A stretch of DNA of 64,000 nt from assembly GCF_001984035.1 (NCBI RefSeq), contig NZ_CP019449.1, positions 3,787,501 to 3,851,500 on the forward strand, in the 5' to 3' direction. Both the position numbers and the translations under genes were made by a program. The notes beneath the pieces are model-generated. The model ran no database searches. It saw only the letters and a program-made list of their open reading frames with translations, and was not told where the DNA came from. Position 1 is the first letter of the stretch; each line of letters starts with the position of its first letter. The DNA is from Sphingopyxis sp. QXT-31. GTDB taxonomy: Bacteria > Pseudomonadota > Alphaproteobacteria > Sphingomonadales > Sphingomonadaceae. Of the stretch, positions 37,323 to 44,732 are shown in pieces.

Positions 37323-38249
37323 TCAGCCAGTCACATCGTCGGGCAGATAGTCGCGCACATAATCGATGAAAGCGCGCAATTTGGGCATCACCTGCTTGCG
37401 GCTGGGATAATAGAGGAACAGGCCGGAGGTCGAGCAGGCATAGTCGCCGAGCACCAGTTCGAGCTGGCCCGCGGCGACCTGCGCCTTGACCACCGGCTCG
37501 GCGGTCATGCCCATCGCGACGCCGGCGTGGACCGCGACCATCATCGCGGTGAAGTCGTTGACGATCACCGGGCCGGTCACGCCGACTTCGAACTCGCGAT
37601 TCCCTTTCTCGAAGGTCCAGGGCATCAGCGCGCCGCTGCCAAGGCGCATCCGCACGCAGCGATGGTCGCGCAGTTCGTCGGGGGTCTCCGGCCGGCCATG
37701 TTTGTCCAGATAGGCGGGAGCGGCGACCGCGACGAAGCGGAAGGGCCCCGTCAGCCGCACCGCGATGACATCGGCGTCGAGCGATTCGCCCATGCGCACC
37801 CCGGCGTCGAAGCCGTTGGCGCTGAGGTCGGTCAGCGCATCCTCGGCATAGATTTCCAGCTCGATCTCGGGATAGGTTTCGCAAAAGCCCGCGATGATCG
37901 GTTCGAACAACGGCTGCACCGCGCCGCGCATCAGGTTGATGCGCAGCCTTCCTGCGGGCCGGTTGCCCAGGTTGCGCGCCGCCTCATAGGCATCGCCGAG
38001 CCCGGCATAGGCGGGCGCCGCGCGCTCGAAGAACATCTCGCCCGCCTGCGTCAGCCCGACGCTGCGCGTCGTGCGCATGAACAAGGGCGCGCCGACGCGC
38101 GCCTCCAGGCTCTTGATCGTCTGGCTGATCGCCGAGGGCGAGACCCCCAGGTCGGCGGCGGCCGCAGAAAAGCTCCGCCGCTCCGCGACACGCAGAAACG
38201 CCTCGATCCCGTCGAGGACCCCATGGGGGATTGTTAAATCCTGCTTCAA
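37323..38249 (-). CDS. LysR family transcriptional regulator
   Basis: A 308-residue regulator. The winged helix-turn-helix (about 12-70) reads FLRVAERRSFSAAAADLGVS then PSAISQTIKSLEARVGAPLF. The effector domain covers about 95-300 (GRLRINLMRGAVQPLFEPII, ALTDLSANGFDAGVRMGESLDADVI). The best start is TTG at 38249, because no in-frame ATG or GTG is found near the expected N terminus. It diverges from a small secreted protein gene at 38333. The 83-base gap contains the direct repeat GATTAT-N5-GATTAT near 38261-38277, a possible binding region. The target genes are unknown. Confidence 0.88.
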   Translation of the reverse strand: MKQDLTIPHGVLDGIEAFLRVAERRSFSAAAADLGVSPSAISQTIKSLEARVGAPLFMRTTRSVGLTQAGEMFFERAAPAYAGLGDAYEAARNLGNRPAGRLRINLMRGAVQPLFEPIIAGFCETYPEIELEIYAEDALTDLSANGFDAGVRMGESLDADVIAVRLTGPFRFVAVAAPAYLDKHGRPETPDELRDHRCVRMRLGSGALMPWTFEKGNREFEVGVTGPVIVNDFTAMMVAVHAGVAMGMTAEPVVKAQVAAGQLELVLGDYACSTSGLFLYYPSRKQVMPKLRAFIDYVRDYLPDDVTG

Positions 38250-38332
38250 GGCACTTGCAGATTATAGAGGATTATCTATTTGCGCAATCGCGCCTAAAAA
38301 GGTTGCACAACGAAACGAAAGGAACCTCTCCC

Positions 38333-38671
38333 ATGGCCAATCAGCTCTCCAACTTCCGCCGCTTCCCCTCGGCTTTTGCCATCGTCGCCGCTTCGGCCCT
38401 GGCCTTCACCGGCCTCGTCGCGACGACCTCGCCGGCCTATGCCCAGTCGGGCGGCGACTATCGCTGCGCCAACCTCGCCGAACAGGCTTCAACCGCCGCC
38501 AACGGCGCCGAGGCGGGCAAGCAGGCGAATGCCAAGCGCTTCGTCTCGACCGGCAAGAAGCTCTGCGAAGCCGGCAACGAACGCGCCGCTGCCAAGCAGT
38601 TCCGCGCTGCACTCAAGCTCGCCGGGGTGAGCGAAGTGCAGGGCGACGCGCAGGTCGCGGCCGCCAACTAA
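38333..38671 (+). CDS. Small secreted protein, unknown function
   Basis: A 112-residue exported protein. The signal peptide covers about 1-37, ending in the cleavage motif AYAQ-SG. The mature part of about 75 residues is Ala-rich and helical, with two Cys (YRCANL and KLCEAG) that could form a disulphide, and Lys/Gln-rich helices (EAGKQANAKRF, ERAAAKQFRAALKLAG). RBS-like AAAGGAA precedes the ATG. It diverges from the LysR gene and is followed by a strong terminator at 38735, so it is monocistronic. I do not recognise the family. Confidence 0.72.
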   Translation: MANQLSNFRRFPSAFAIVAASALAFTGLVATTSPAYAQSGGDYRCANLAEQASTAANGAEAGKQANAKRFVSTGKKLCEAGNERAAAKQFRAALKLAGVSEVQGDAQVAAAN

Positions 38672-38734
38672 GACAAGCCAGACGACACCAATCTCCGATC
38701 CGCCCTCTCCCTCTCCAAGGCGGATCCACTGACT

Positions 38735-38771
38735 GGGGCGGTACCTGATACAGGGCCGCCCCGTTTTGTTT
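38735..38771 (+). terminator. Rho-independent terminator of the secreted-protein gene
   Basis: GGGGCGG (38735-38741), a 14-base loop, CCGCCCC (38756-38762), then GTTTTGTTT. Located 64 bases after the 38671 stop. Confidence 0.7.
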
Positions 38772-38920
38772 GTGTCGGCTTTTCCATCGGCGGGTTTTCG
38801 AGACACCTCCTCCCTTCGCGGGGAGGGGGCGGGGTGGGTTGCGGCCGGCGCGTCTTTCCTTTCGTTCCGCGCCGTCCGGGCCCGCCCCCAATTTCCGCCA
38901 TCGGTCGGGAGCTGTCGGAA

Positions 38921-39067
38921 TAATCCTCCCTGTTGCGCAGCGATGGGGAGGGGGACCATGCGAAGCATGGTGGAGGGGCCGGCGGCCTGACACGATCGCT
39001 TGAAGCATCGGCCCCTCCATCGCCTTCGGCGGTCCCCCTCCCCACGGCTTCGCCGCAGGGAGGATTA
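38921..39067. repeat. Palindromic repeat, family C, copy 2, in a 506-base gap
   Basis: Ends TAATCCTCCCTG and CAGGGAGGATTA pair. Internal hairpins are ACCATGC-GAA-GCATGGT, ATCGCC-TTC-GGCGGT and CGGC-TTC-GCCG. It is the most diverged family C copy. The whole gap 38672-39177 holds no gene that I can support: first a terminator, then GC-rich sequence with a partial CTCCC/GGGAG hairpin near 38811-38830, then this element, then about 110 bases before the FKBP gene. Confidence 0.8.
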
Positions 39068-39177
39068 AGAAGTCCGCTCCCCACCCCAACCCCGTCCCTC
39101 CACCGGCCGTCTTGGCCAACAGGGATTGCACCGCCGCGCCGCCCCGCTATGCCGCGATCTTCACTTAGGAGATCCCG

Positions 39178-39666
39178 ATGACCTTGCCCCGCACCCTGTC
39201 TTTCCTCGCCGCCTTGGCGCTCGCCGCCCCCGCCGCGGCGCAGGGCGAGCCGCCGGCGCAGCAGGTGACCACCGCCTGGCTCAACCGCCAGTCGGCCGCG
39301 CTCGCCGAGCGCCATGCGGGCAATGGCTGGAACGTCATGGCCAGCGGGCTGCGCTGGCGCCGCATCGCGGGTACCGGCGCGGGGCCGCGGCCGGGCGCGG
39401 AGGATGCGGTCACCGTCCATTATGTCGGGACCTTCGTCGACGGGTCGGAGTTCGACAGTTCGGTCGCGCGCGGCGAGCCTGCCACCTTTCCGCTGAACCG
39501 CGTGATCCAGGGCTGGACCGAGGGCGTCCAATATATGGCGGTCGGCGACAAGGTCGAATTCGCCATCCCCTACGACCTTGGCTATGGCATCGCCGGCCGC
39601 GGCCCGATCCCCGGCGGCGCGACCCTGCTCTTCACCGTCGAACTGCTGTCGATCGGGGGGAAATGA
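39178..39666 (+). CDS. FKBP-type peptidyl-prolyl isomerase, exported
   Basis: A 162-residue protein with a signal peptide (about 1-22, ending APAAAQGE). A short helical dimerisation-like segment (about 25-50) is followed by one FKBP domain (about 55-158). Its core motifs are VTVHYVGTFVDGSEFDSS, VIQGWTEGVQYMAVGDKVEF and IPYDLGYG, with the active-site Tyr, Asp, Phe, Trp and Tyr. It catalyses cis-trans proline isomerisation in periplasmic folding. Its stop overlaps the start of the aminopeptidase gene (ATGA), suggesting coupled translation even though the partner is cytosolic. Confidence 0.92.
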   Translation: MTLPRTLSFLAALALAAPAAAQGEPPAQQVTTAWLNRQSAALAERHAGNGWNVMASGLRWRRIAGTGAGPRPGAEDAVTVHYVGTFVDGSEFDSSVARGEPATFPLNRVIQGWTEGVQYMAVGDKVEFAIPYDLGYGIAGRGPIPGGATLLFTVELLSIGGK

Positions 39667-40760
39667 CGATGGATTTCTCGCGCCTCGACACCTCTAGCAA
39701 GATCGGCGACGGCTGGGTCCATCCCGCGACCCCGGCGCTCCGCACCGGTCACCTGCCGGTCGACAGCGACCCCGACCACCGCCTCTATTGGGAGGAATAT
39801 GGCAATCCCGCGGGCGAGCCAGTGATGTTCCTTCACGGCGGGCCGGGCGGCGCCTGTTCGCCCGAAATGGCGCGCTTCTTCGACCCCGCACGCTACCGCG
39901 TGATCCTGTTCGACCAGCGCGGCTGCGGCAAGAGCGAGCCCACCGTCGCCTCGGCGGGTCCCGCGGTCGCGCTCGCCAAGAACACCACCGCCGACCTGAT
40001 CGGCGATATCGAGAAGGTCCGCGACGCGCTCGGCATCACGGGCAGGATGCACGTCTTCGGCGGGAGCTGGGGCAGCACGCTCGCCATGGCCTATGCCATC
40101 GAACATCCGGGCCATTGCGCCAGCCTGATCCTGCGCGGCATCTTCCTCGGCGCGGCCGAGGATCTCGACTATCTCTACCAGGGCAACGCCGCGACCTGGC
40201 ATCAGGCGCCCTATGCGCTTACCGCGCCCGGCGCGTATATCAGTTACCCCGAGGAATGGGGCGAGTTGCTTGCGGTGCTGACGGTCGAGGAGCGCAGCGA
40301 CGTCATGGCGGCGTACAAGCGCATCTTCGACATGGTGCCGACGAGCGACGCCGAGCGCGAGAAGCAGCTTCACGCGGCGATCGTCTGGTCCTTGTGGGAA
40401 GGCGTGATCTCGAACATGATCCCCGAATCGGCGGCGACGGGCAAGTTCGGCGACGCCGACTTCGCGCTCTGCTTTGCGCAGATCGAGGCGCATTATTTCG
40501 CGAACAATCTGTTCATCGAACCCGGCCACCTGCTCGGCAGCGCCGATATCCTCGCGAAAATCCCAGTGCATATCGTCCACGGCCGCTTCGATCAGGTCTG
40601 CCCGTTGACGCAGGCCTCGCGGCTGGTCGCCGCGCTGAAGGGTGCTGGCGCCGAGCCCGCCTCTTATGTGGTGACCAACGCCGGGCACAGCGCGATGGAG
40701 CGCGAAAATGCCCTCGCGCTGACCGCGATCATGGACGGGCTGCCAAAGCTCACCGGCTGA
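39663..40760 (+). CDS. pip: Prolyl aminopeptidase (alpha/beta hydrolase)
   Basis: A 365-residue enzyme (starts MTMDFSRLD) that removes N-terminal proline from peptides. Family hallmarks are VMFLHGGPGGACSPEMARFFDP (oxyanion HGGPGG), FDQRGCGKSEP, the nucleophile elbow GGSWGSTLA and GRFDQVCP plus NAGHSAMERE carrying Asp and His. It is somewhat longer than the usual 310-320 residues because of a 30-residue N-terminal extension and an insert in the cap. It overlaps the FKBP stop by 4 bases and the following Rossmann-protein start by 1 base. A second in-frame ATG 6 bases later would serve equally. Confidence 0.92.
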   Translation: MTMDFSRLDTSSKIGDGWVHPATPALRTGHLPVDSDPDHRLYWEEYGNPAGEPVMFLHGGPGGACSPEMARFFDPARYRVILFDQRGCGKSEPTVASAGPAVALAKNTTADLIGDIEKVRDALGITGRMHVFGGSWGSTLAMAYAIEHPGHCASLILRGIFLGAAEDLDYLYQGNAATWHQAPYALTAPGAYISYPEEWGELLAVLTVEERSDVMAAYKRIFDMVPTSDAEREKQLHAAIVWSLWEGVISNMIPESAATGKFGDADFALCFAQIEAHYFANNLFIEPGHLLGSADILAKIPVHIVHGRFDQVCPLTQASRLVAALKGAGAEPASYVVTNAGHSAMERENALALTAIMDGLPKLTG

Positions 40761-41626
40761 TGGCCGTCCGCTACCAGCACGTCGGCATCGCCGGATCGGG
40801 CCGCGTCGCGCGCGCCATGGCGCTGGCGCTCGCGCCGCGTTCGGCCGGGCCGGTGCTGCTGTGGGGGCGGTCGGCCGGCCATATGCAGGACGCCGCGAGC
40901 GCCGTCGGCGCCGCGGCTGCCGACTCGATCGAAGGCTTGGTTTCCAGCTGCGACCTCATCGTCATTGCGGTCGCGGATACGGCGCTCGCCGCGGTGGCGG
41001 CCCAGCTCGCCGAAGCCCTCGCGCCGGGCACCGAACCCTTCGTCTGCCACGTCAGCGGCGGCAGCGGCGCGGCGATCCTCGCGCCGTTCGCCGACCGCGG
41101 CGCTTTGACCGCGGCGGTGCATCCCGGGATGACCTTCACCGGCGATCCCGAACAGGAAGCCCTTCGTATGGCCGGCGCCCGCTTCGCGATCACCGCGCCC
41201 GACAGCGAAGCCCTCGCCGAAGCCCGCACCCTCGTCGCCCTCCTCGGCGGCATCGCGGTCGAGATCGCCGAGGATCGCCGCGCGCTCTATCACGCCGCGC
41301 TGTCGCACGCCGCGAATCATCTGGTCACGCTGATGAGCGGCGCGTCGCACGCGCTCCGCGCCGCGGGGGCCGACGAGCCAGAAGCCTTGCTCGCCCCGCT
41401 CGTCCGCGCGGCGCTCGAAAACAGCCTCGAACATGGCTTCGACGCGCTGTCCGGCCCCCTGCTGCGCGGCGACACCGGCACGATCCGCACCCATCTCGCA
41501 GCGATCGCGCACGACTGCCCCGACCTGCTCCCCGCCTATCGCGCGATGGCGCTGGCGACGCTGGACGAATTGGCGCTCGCAGGGAAGAATCCGTCGCCCG
41601 ACTTGCGGACGATCCTCAACGGCTGA
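40760..41626 (+). CDS. Rossmann-fold protein (DUF2520-like)
   Basis: A 288-residue protein with an NAD(P)-binding Rossmann N terminus (HVGIAGSGRVARAMALALA, then SCDLIVIAVADTALAAVA) and a helical C-terminal domain typical of DUF2520 proteins. The latter has GALTAAVHPGMTFTGDPEQ after the Rossmann half and ALYHAALSHAANHLVTLM in the first long helix. The fold recalls ketopantoate or pyrroline-5-carboxylate reductases, but the substrate is unknown. Its ATG overlaps the aminopeptidase stop (TGATG), so FKBP-pip-this gene form one tight unit. Its stop faces that of trmB across 3 bases. Confidence 0.82.
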   Translation: MAVRYQHVGIAGSGRVARAMALALAPRSAGPVLLWGRSAGHMQDAASAVGAAAADSIEGLVSSCDLIVIAVADTALAAVAAQLAEALAPGTEPFVCHVSGGSGAAILAPFADRGALTAAVHPGMTFTGDPEQEALRMAGARFAITAPDSEALAEARTLVALLGGIAVEIAEDRRALYHAALSHAANHLVTLMSGASHALRAAGADEPEALLAPLVRAALENSLEHGFDALSGPLLRGDTGTIRTHLAAIAHDCPDLLPAYRAMALATLDELALAGKNPSPDLRTILNG

Positions 41627-41629
41627 GGC

Positions 41630-42343
41630 TCAGCGCCGCCGGTAGCGGAAATACCAGACCTCATGCCCCAAGGTGCGCGCCTTGGCTTCGTAGCGCGTCT
41701 CGGGCCAGCCCGCGGGGCGGGTCAGGAAGTCCTTCGCCTCTTGCGCCAGCCACTCATACTGGTGCCGGTGGCGCCGCATCACCATCAGCGCATGTTCGAG
41801 ATAGACCGGATGGTCGGTGCCGAAGCGGAACTCGCCGCCGGGCTTCAGCTTGGCCGCGATCAGGTCGAGCGGCCCGTCGTTCATCATCCGGCGCTTCGCA
41901 TGGCGCGCCTTGGGCCAGGGGTCGGGATGGAGCAGATAGGCAAAGGAGAGCGCCCCATCTGGAATGCGGCGGAGCACCTCCAGCGCGTCGCCATGATGGA
42001 TGCGCACATTGCCAAGCGGCAGGCTCGCGCCATGGTCGCCCGCGACACGGACCAGCGCCTGCGCGACGCCGTTGATGAAGGGCTCGGCGCCGATGAAGCC
42101 ATGGTCGGGCAGCATGTCGGCGCGCCCCGCCATATGCTCGCCGCCGCCGAAGCCGATCTCGAAATGCATCGGCCGCTCCTCGCCGAATAGCCGCGCCGCG
42201 GTGACGTCGCCGTCGGCGGGCACCGCGATCTGCGGCAACAGCGTATCGACCAGATCCTGCTGGCCGGCGCGCAGCGGTTTGCCTTTGGAGCGGCCGTAGA
42301 GGCGGTTGATCGTTGTCGGATCGCCGGGCTTGTAAGCAGTCAT
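41630..42343 (-). CDS. trmB: tRNA (guanine-N7-)-methyltransferase
   Basis: A 237-residue SAM-dependent enzyme forming m7G46 in tRNA. The N-terminal part (INRLYGRSKGKPLR) is basic. The class I core has FEIGFGGGEH (SAM loop), FIGAEPFINGV and IHHGDALEVL; the diagnostic LHPDPWPKARHAKRR and FGTDHPVYLEHAL follow. The order lnt-metK-trmB on one strand is common in alphaproteobacteria; here an unknown secreted-protein gene lies between metK and trmB. The ATG at 42343 gives the standard N terminus; the open frame further upstream has no family match. Confidence 0.95.
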   Translation of the reverse strand: MTAYKPGDPTTINRLYGRSKGKPLRAGQQDLVDTLLPQIAVPADGDVTAARLFGEERPMHFEIGFGGGEHMAGRADMLPDHGFIGAEPFINGVAQALVRVAGDHGASLPLGNVRIHHGDALEVLRRIPDGALSFAYLLHPDPWPKARHAKRRMMNDGPLDLIAAKLKPGGEFRFGTDHPVYLEHALMVMRRHRHQYEWLAQEAKDFLTRPAGWPETRYEAKARTLGHEVWYFRYRRR

Positions 42344-42384
42344 GTCGCGCGCGTTAGCGCGGCGGGGCGGCGTGCGGAAGGCCT

Positions 42385-43389
42385 TTATGGCCGTCCGGAC
42401 GCGGTTGCGGGTCGCGGGGGCCAAGTCGCCACCGCCGTGACCATGCGCTTCGCCTCCGCCATGTCGAGCACACGCTGCGGCGAGGGCAGGCGGTTTTGCG
42501 CGGGCATGATCGTCGCCTGGTGCGCGGTCAGGAAATTGACCGAATGATAGCGCATACGCCCGCTGCCCTGCGGCTGGACGAGGAAGGCCTTGCCGTTGTC
42601 GCCGCTCGCCAGCAGGTAGCGGTCGCGCGCGCCATCGGGGCGATAGACCGCAAAATTGCCGCGCACGACGCGCTCGAGGCACCAGAGCTTGGCCTCGATC
42701 CGCGCCGCGGGGCTCTTCACGCCCGCGGTCAGCGCGGCATCGGCGAGCATCGAACCCGCCGCTTCGGGCGCCTTGGCCAGCTTCGGCTTGCAGTCGGCGA
42801 CCGGCACCGCCGCGGCCGCGCTGCCCTGCGGCAGCGTCAGCTCGGCGATCACGCCCTCCATCCAGTCGGCCATGTCGGGCGGGGTCAGCGTTGCGCTGTT
42901 GGCGCGGAGTTTCACATACCAGTCGCCGACCTCGAACAGCGCGACGCCGGTGCTCTTGATGCCCTCGACCTCGGTCGGCGCATAGACCGCCTTCAATCCG
43001 CTCGCCGCGCTCTGCCCCGGCGGGGTGAAGGCGCGCGGCGGCACCGCGAGCATCGGATTCTTGAGGTCGGCGCGCAGCAGGATCGCGCGCTGGGCCTGCG
43101 CGAACCAAAGGGGTACCGCGCCGTTGGTGTCGCGAAAGATGGAGAGCGTCAGCGACTGGCGCCCGTCCTCCGACGCGAAATTCTGGCTGATCTCGAGCTC
43201 GGGCGCGGCGAAGCTCGTCGCGCGCACGCGCGGCAGCTCGTCGAGCGTCGAGGGAACGACGATTCCGCTATGCGTATGCGTCCAGGGCTTGCCCGGCTTC
43301 ACCGGCAATTTGTCCTGCGCGGCGGCGGGCGACATTGCCGCCACGACCGACGCGAGCAAGAAAATCACAAGATGCCAGCCGCTTGCCAT
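42385..43389 (-). CDS. Secreted protein of unknown function between metK and trmB
   Basis: A 334-residue protein with a signal peptide (about 1-24, ending SPAAAQDK). The mature part is mixed alpha/beta with no catalytic motif that I recognise. Two Cys are seen (VADCKPKL, AKLWCLERV), and there are repeated short beta strands. The C terminus is Pro/Ala-rich (WPPRPATASGRP). Two adjacent ATGs exist at 43392 and 43389; GAAGGA lies 6 bases before the second, so I use that. It is 67 bases after metK and 41 before trmB on the same strand, so it is probably in their transcript. Function is unknown. Confidence 0.72.
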   Translation of the reverse strand: MASGWHLVIFLLASVVAAMSPAAAQDKLPVKPGKPWTHTHSGIVVPSTLDELPRVRATSFAAPELEISQNFASEDGRQSLTLSIFRDTNGAVPLWFAQAQRAILLRADLKNPMLAVPPRAFTPPGQSAASGLKAVYAPTEVEGIKSTGVALFEVGDWYVKLRANSATLTPPDMADWMEGVIAELTLPQGSAAAAVPVADCKPKLAKAPEAAGSMLADAALTAGVKSPAARIEAKLWCLERVVRGNFAVYRPDGARDRYLLASGDNGKAFLVQPQGSGRMRYHSVNFLTAHQATIMPAQNRLPSPQRVLDMAEAKRMVTAVATWPPRPATASGRP

Positions 43390-43456
43390 CATGCATCCTT
43401 CGACCCGAGCGCTAGCTGTCAGATCGGTGCCGCGATGGCAAGCGCTGCCAAAAGCT

Positions 43457-44680
43457 TCAGGCCAGCGCGGCCTTGAGCTTGTCGACCAGGTCGGTGCGCT
43501 CCCAGGGGAAGGCGTCGCCGGTGGCCTGGCGGCCGAAATGGCCATAGGCCGCGGTCTGCTTGTAGATCGCCTTGTTAAGGCCGAGGTGGGTGCGGATGCC
43601 CTTGGGCGTCAGGCGCACGAGCTGCGGGATCGCGGCTTCGAGCGCCGCCTCGCTCACACCCTCGGCCGCGGTGCCGTGCAGGTCGACATAGATCGACAGC
43701 GGCTCGGCGACGCCGATCGCATAGCTGAGCTGGATCGTGCAGCGGCGCGCGAGGCCCGCGGCAACGATGTTCTTCGCGAGATAGCGGGTGATGTACGCCG
43801 CCGACCGGTCGACCTTGGTCGGGTCCTTGCCGCTGAACGCGCCGCCGCCGTGCGGGCTGGCGCCGCCATAGGTGTCGACGATGATCTTGCGGCCGGTGAC
43901 GCCCGCGTCGCCGTCGGGCCCGCCGATCTCGAAGCGGCCCGTGGGATTGATGTGATAGACTGTGTTCGCGGTCAGCAGCTCGGCGGGCAGCACGTCGGCG
44001 ATCACGCCGAGGACGTACTTGCGCAGCTCCTGATACTTGGCTTCGTCGCCTTCGCCATTGTGCCAATAATAGCCAGGCGCATGCTGGGTCGACACGACGA
44101 TCGCGGTCGCCTCGACCGGGCGCTCGTTGGCGTAGCGCAGCGTGACCTGGCTCTTGGTGTCGGGCTCGAGGAAGGGCGCGGTGCCCGCCTTGCGGTCGGC
44201 GGCCATGCGCTCGAGGATCTTGTGGCTGTAGTCGAGCGTCGCGGGCATCAGGTCGGGGGTCTCGTCCGACGCATAGCCGAACATGATGCCCTGGTCGCCC
44301 GCGCCCTCGTCCTTGTCGCCGCTCTCGTCGACGCCCTGCGCGATATGCGCCGACTGCGCGTGGAGGTTGTTCTCGAAGCGGAAGGTCTCCCAGTGGAAAC
44401 CGTCCTGCTCGTAACCGATCTCGCGCACCGTGTTGCGGACGGTGGTTTCGATTTCCTCGAGCGCGCCCGGCGCCCACTCGTCATTCTCGAACACGCCCTT
44501 GCAGCGGATTTCGCCCGCGAGCACGACGAGCTGGGTCGTGGTCAGCGTTTCGCACGCGACGCGCGCCTCGGGATCCTTCGACAGGAACAGGTCGACGATC
44601 GAATCGCTGATCTGGTCCGCGACCTTGTCGGGATGGCCTTCGGACACGCTTTCGGAGGTGAAGAGGAAGCTGTTGCGCAT
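43457..44680 (-). CDS. metK: S-adenosylmethionine synthetase
   Basis: A 407-residue cytosolic enzyme making SAM from Met and ATP. Signatures are [14 protein letters not shown], the ATP-binding [12 protein letters not shown], and the P-loop-like [19 protein letters not shown]. It has the slightly longer central loops seen in alphaproteobacterial enzymes ([18 protein letters not shown]). Lnt lies 52 bases upstream on the same strand. The gap carries an ATAAAG-GAAG-CTTTAT palindrome that could be an operator for methionine/SAH control; no known SAM riboswitch fold was recognised in so short a leader. Confidence 0.96.
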   Translation of the reverse strand: MRNSFLFTSESVSEGHPDKVADQISDSIVDLFLSKDPEARVACETLTTTQLVVLAGEIRCKGVFENDEWAPGALEEIETTVRNTVREIGYEQDGFHWETFRFENNLHAQSAHIAQGVDESGDKDEGAGDQGIMFGYASDETPDLMPATLDYSHKILERMAADRKAGTAPFLEPDTKSQVTLRYANERPVEATAIVVSTQHAPGYYWHNGEGDEAKYQELRKYVLGVIADVLPAELLTANTVYHINPTGRFEIGGPDGDAGVTGRKIIVDTYGGASPHGGGAFSGKDPTKVDRSAAYITRYLAKNIVAAGLARRCTIQLSYAIGVAEPLSIYVDLHGTAAEGVSEAALEAAIPQLVRLTPKGIRTHLGLNKAIYKQTAAYGHFGRQATGDAFPWERTDLVDKLKAALA

Positions 44681-44699
44681 GGGAGCCTTCTTGGAACGA

Positions 44700-44719
44700 A
44701 TATAAAGGAAGCTTTATGT
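44700..44719 (-). promoter_or_regulatory. ATAAAG-N4-CTTTAT palindrome before metK
   Basis: ATAAAG (44702-44707), GAAG, CTTTAT (44712-44717); on the metK strand ACATAAAG-CTTC-CTTTATAT. It ends 19 bases before the metK start codon. The layout resembles the operator I recall for SahR, an ArsR-type SAH-sensing regulator in Proteobacteria; this recollection is not checked. An alternative is a short hairpin acting as a weak attenuator. Confidence 0.55.
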
Positions 44720-44732
44720 GTGGCGGGTGCTG

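Noticed and set aside
44681..44732. A SAM riboswitch ahead of metK
   Set aside because: Only 52 bases separate lnt and metK and the only structure is a six-pair palindrome that fits an operator better.
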